Assembly: GCA_004154925.1 (NCBI GenBank)
Contig: QJNS01000207.1
Coordinates: forward strand, 62,001 to 126,000
Origin: Monosporascus cannonballus
Lineage: Eukaryota > Ascomycota > Sordariomycetes > Xylariales
Direction: 5' to 3'
DNA length: 64,000 nt
Numbering within the stretch: the stretch's first letter is position 1; every line of letters begins with the position of its first letter. A program made the translations under genes and the position numbers. Shown one piece after another: positions 63,263-64,000 of the stretch. Below the pieces are notes generated by a model that saw only the letters and a program-made list of their open reading frames with translations, ran no database searches and was not told the DNA's origin.

Positions 63263-63691
63263 TATAACGAACTTATTATATATCTATTTGGAGGTATAAG
63301 TAATATCCGAAAAAAGTTTTAATTTATAAATAATAATAAGGCGAAAAATAATTTAATATATTCATTAAAGAAATTTTAAAATATTTTTTTTAATTAAAAA
63401 ATAATATAATTATTTTTAGTTGAAAGTTTAAATTAATAATTAAAAAATAAAAAATTAAATAAATAATTATTTATATAAAAAATCCAAATTTTATATATCT
63501 TTTTTATTTTTTATATTTTTTATGGTTTCTGGGGATTTCGAGAAATTATGGTATTTATCGTTTACGAATTTCCTGGTATTTCTGGAAATTGACAAAAACC
63601 CGAGGTTTATCCGATAGAAGGTGGAGATCCCGAGCATTTCTAATTTCCTAGGCCTCCTTTGGGCCTAGTGGAATCCCTTTTGAACGTAATA
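63263..63691 (-). repeat. 5' LTR (right) of the third-family element
   Basis: It pairs with 56456-56885 over the full length. Its last 180 bp (63511-63691) are the less mutated half (GATAGAAGGTGGAGATCCC). Confidence 0.93.
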
Positions 63692-63696
63692 TTAAT

Positions 63697-64000
63697 ACGG
63701 TTATCAAATTCCGTAATTATTTTAATAATTAATAGAAGTACTTATAATTAAAATTATTTAATAATATATCTTACGGAAAAGCCGTTAAATACTTTAAGTA
63801 AACGTATAAAACGTAATAAAAAGAATATAATAAGCGAAATATATAATTTATTACGCGTATTTTTATTTCGAATTACGGAAACCTTATCGAAATTTTCTTA
63901 TTAAATTTAAATCTTAAAAAAAGGGGATCGGTATACAGTATTACTGATAATTCGTAAGAAAATATGATTAACGATTATTTCTAATACGAATATAAATAAT
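63697..64000. other. Flank to the window edge, possible continuation of the hAT-like element
   Basis: It was contiguous with DNA ending at 56455 before the retroelement inserted. One frame (63700-63870) is open for long runs (LSKRIKRNKKNIISEIYNLL) but no domain is recognised. Confidence 0.35.

Larger units (their letters stand above)
56456..63691 (-). mobile_element. Complete Ty3/gypsy chromovirus of a third family, RIP-degraded
   Basis: LTRs of 430 bp (56456-56885) and 429 bp (63263-63691) and a perfect duplication TTAAT (56451-56455 and 63692-63696) define a 7236-bp element. On the plus strand the LTRs begin TGTAACGA/TATAACGA and end CGTAATA. Internal domains are on the minus strand. It differs in LTR and protein from the other elements and is nested in DNA that includes the hAT-like remnant. 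Confidence 0.96.

Overview
The window looks like transposon-derived heterochromatin of a filamentous ascomycete (Pezizomycotina) that has undergone repeat-induced point mutation (RIP). It is extremely AT-rich, and every retroelement reading frame is shredded by stops. By eye, CpG steps remain common while CpA/TpG steps have been converted to TpA; this is the RIP signature and not general CpG decay. I see no intact protein-coding gene, rRNA, tRNA or CRISPR array. The species cannot be named from this.

Almost all of the window is built from nested and tandem Ty3/gypsy retrotransposons of the chromovirus type (gag zinc knuckle, protease, reverse transcriptase, RNase H, integrase, C-terminal chromodomain). 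From left to right: (1) a minus-strand element from the left edge to 6591 (its own family), sitting inside (2) a 3' remnant of a plus-strand element (6592-7386); (3) a plus-strand element with two LTRs, 7387-14090; (4) a plus-strand element without its 5' end, 14091-20299; (5) a complete plus-strand element, 21720-28656, with 399-bp LTRs and duplication GTAAT; (6) a plus-strand element from about 29412, without its 5' LTR, whose 3' LTR is split by (7) a complete minus-strand element, 35727-42477, duplication CGTTA; (8) a complete minus-strand element, 47992-54702, duplication CGGCA; (9) remains of a likely hAT DNA transposon from about 54.7 kb; and (10) a minus-strand chromovirus of a third family, 56456-63691, 430/429-bp LTRs, duplication TTAAT. 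Elements 2-8 are one family with four kinds of LTR middle section.

Some stretches are not explained by these elements: 20300-21714, 28662-29411, 42614-47986, 54708-55400 and 63697-64000. Three of them carry DNA that looks far less RIP-mutated: an insert of about 256 bp inside element 4 (15241-15496), an island of about 1 kb with a perfect 26-bp inverted repeat (about 42950-43955), and a small patch at 44283-44475. They stand out most from the background and probably arrived, or escaped mutation, after the surrounding repeats were silenced.

The insertion order that can be read is: element 1 after 2; element 7 after 6; element 10 after the hAT copy. Element 3 joins two different host elements without a matching duplication, which points to recombination or deletion between two insertions. 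No new functional system was found; the value of the window is as a dated stack of dead transposons with a few unmutated intruders.
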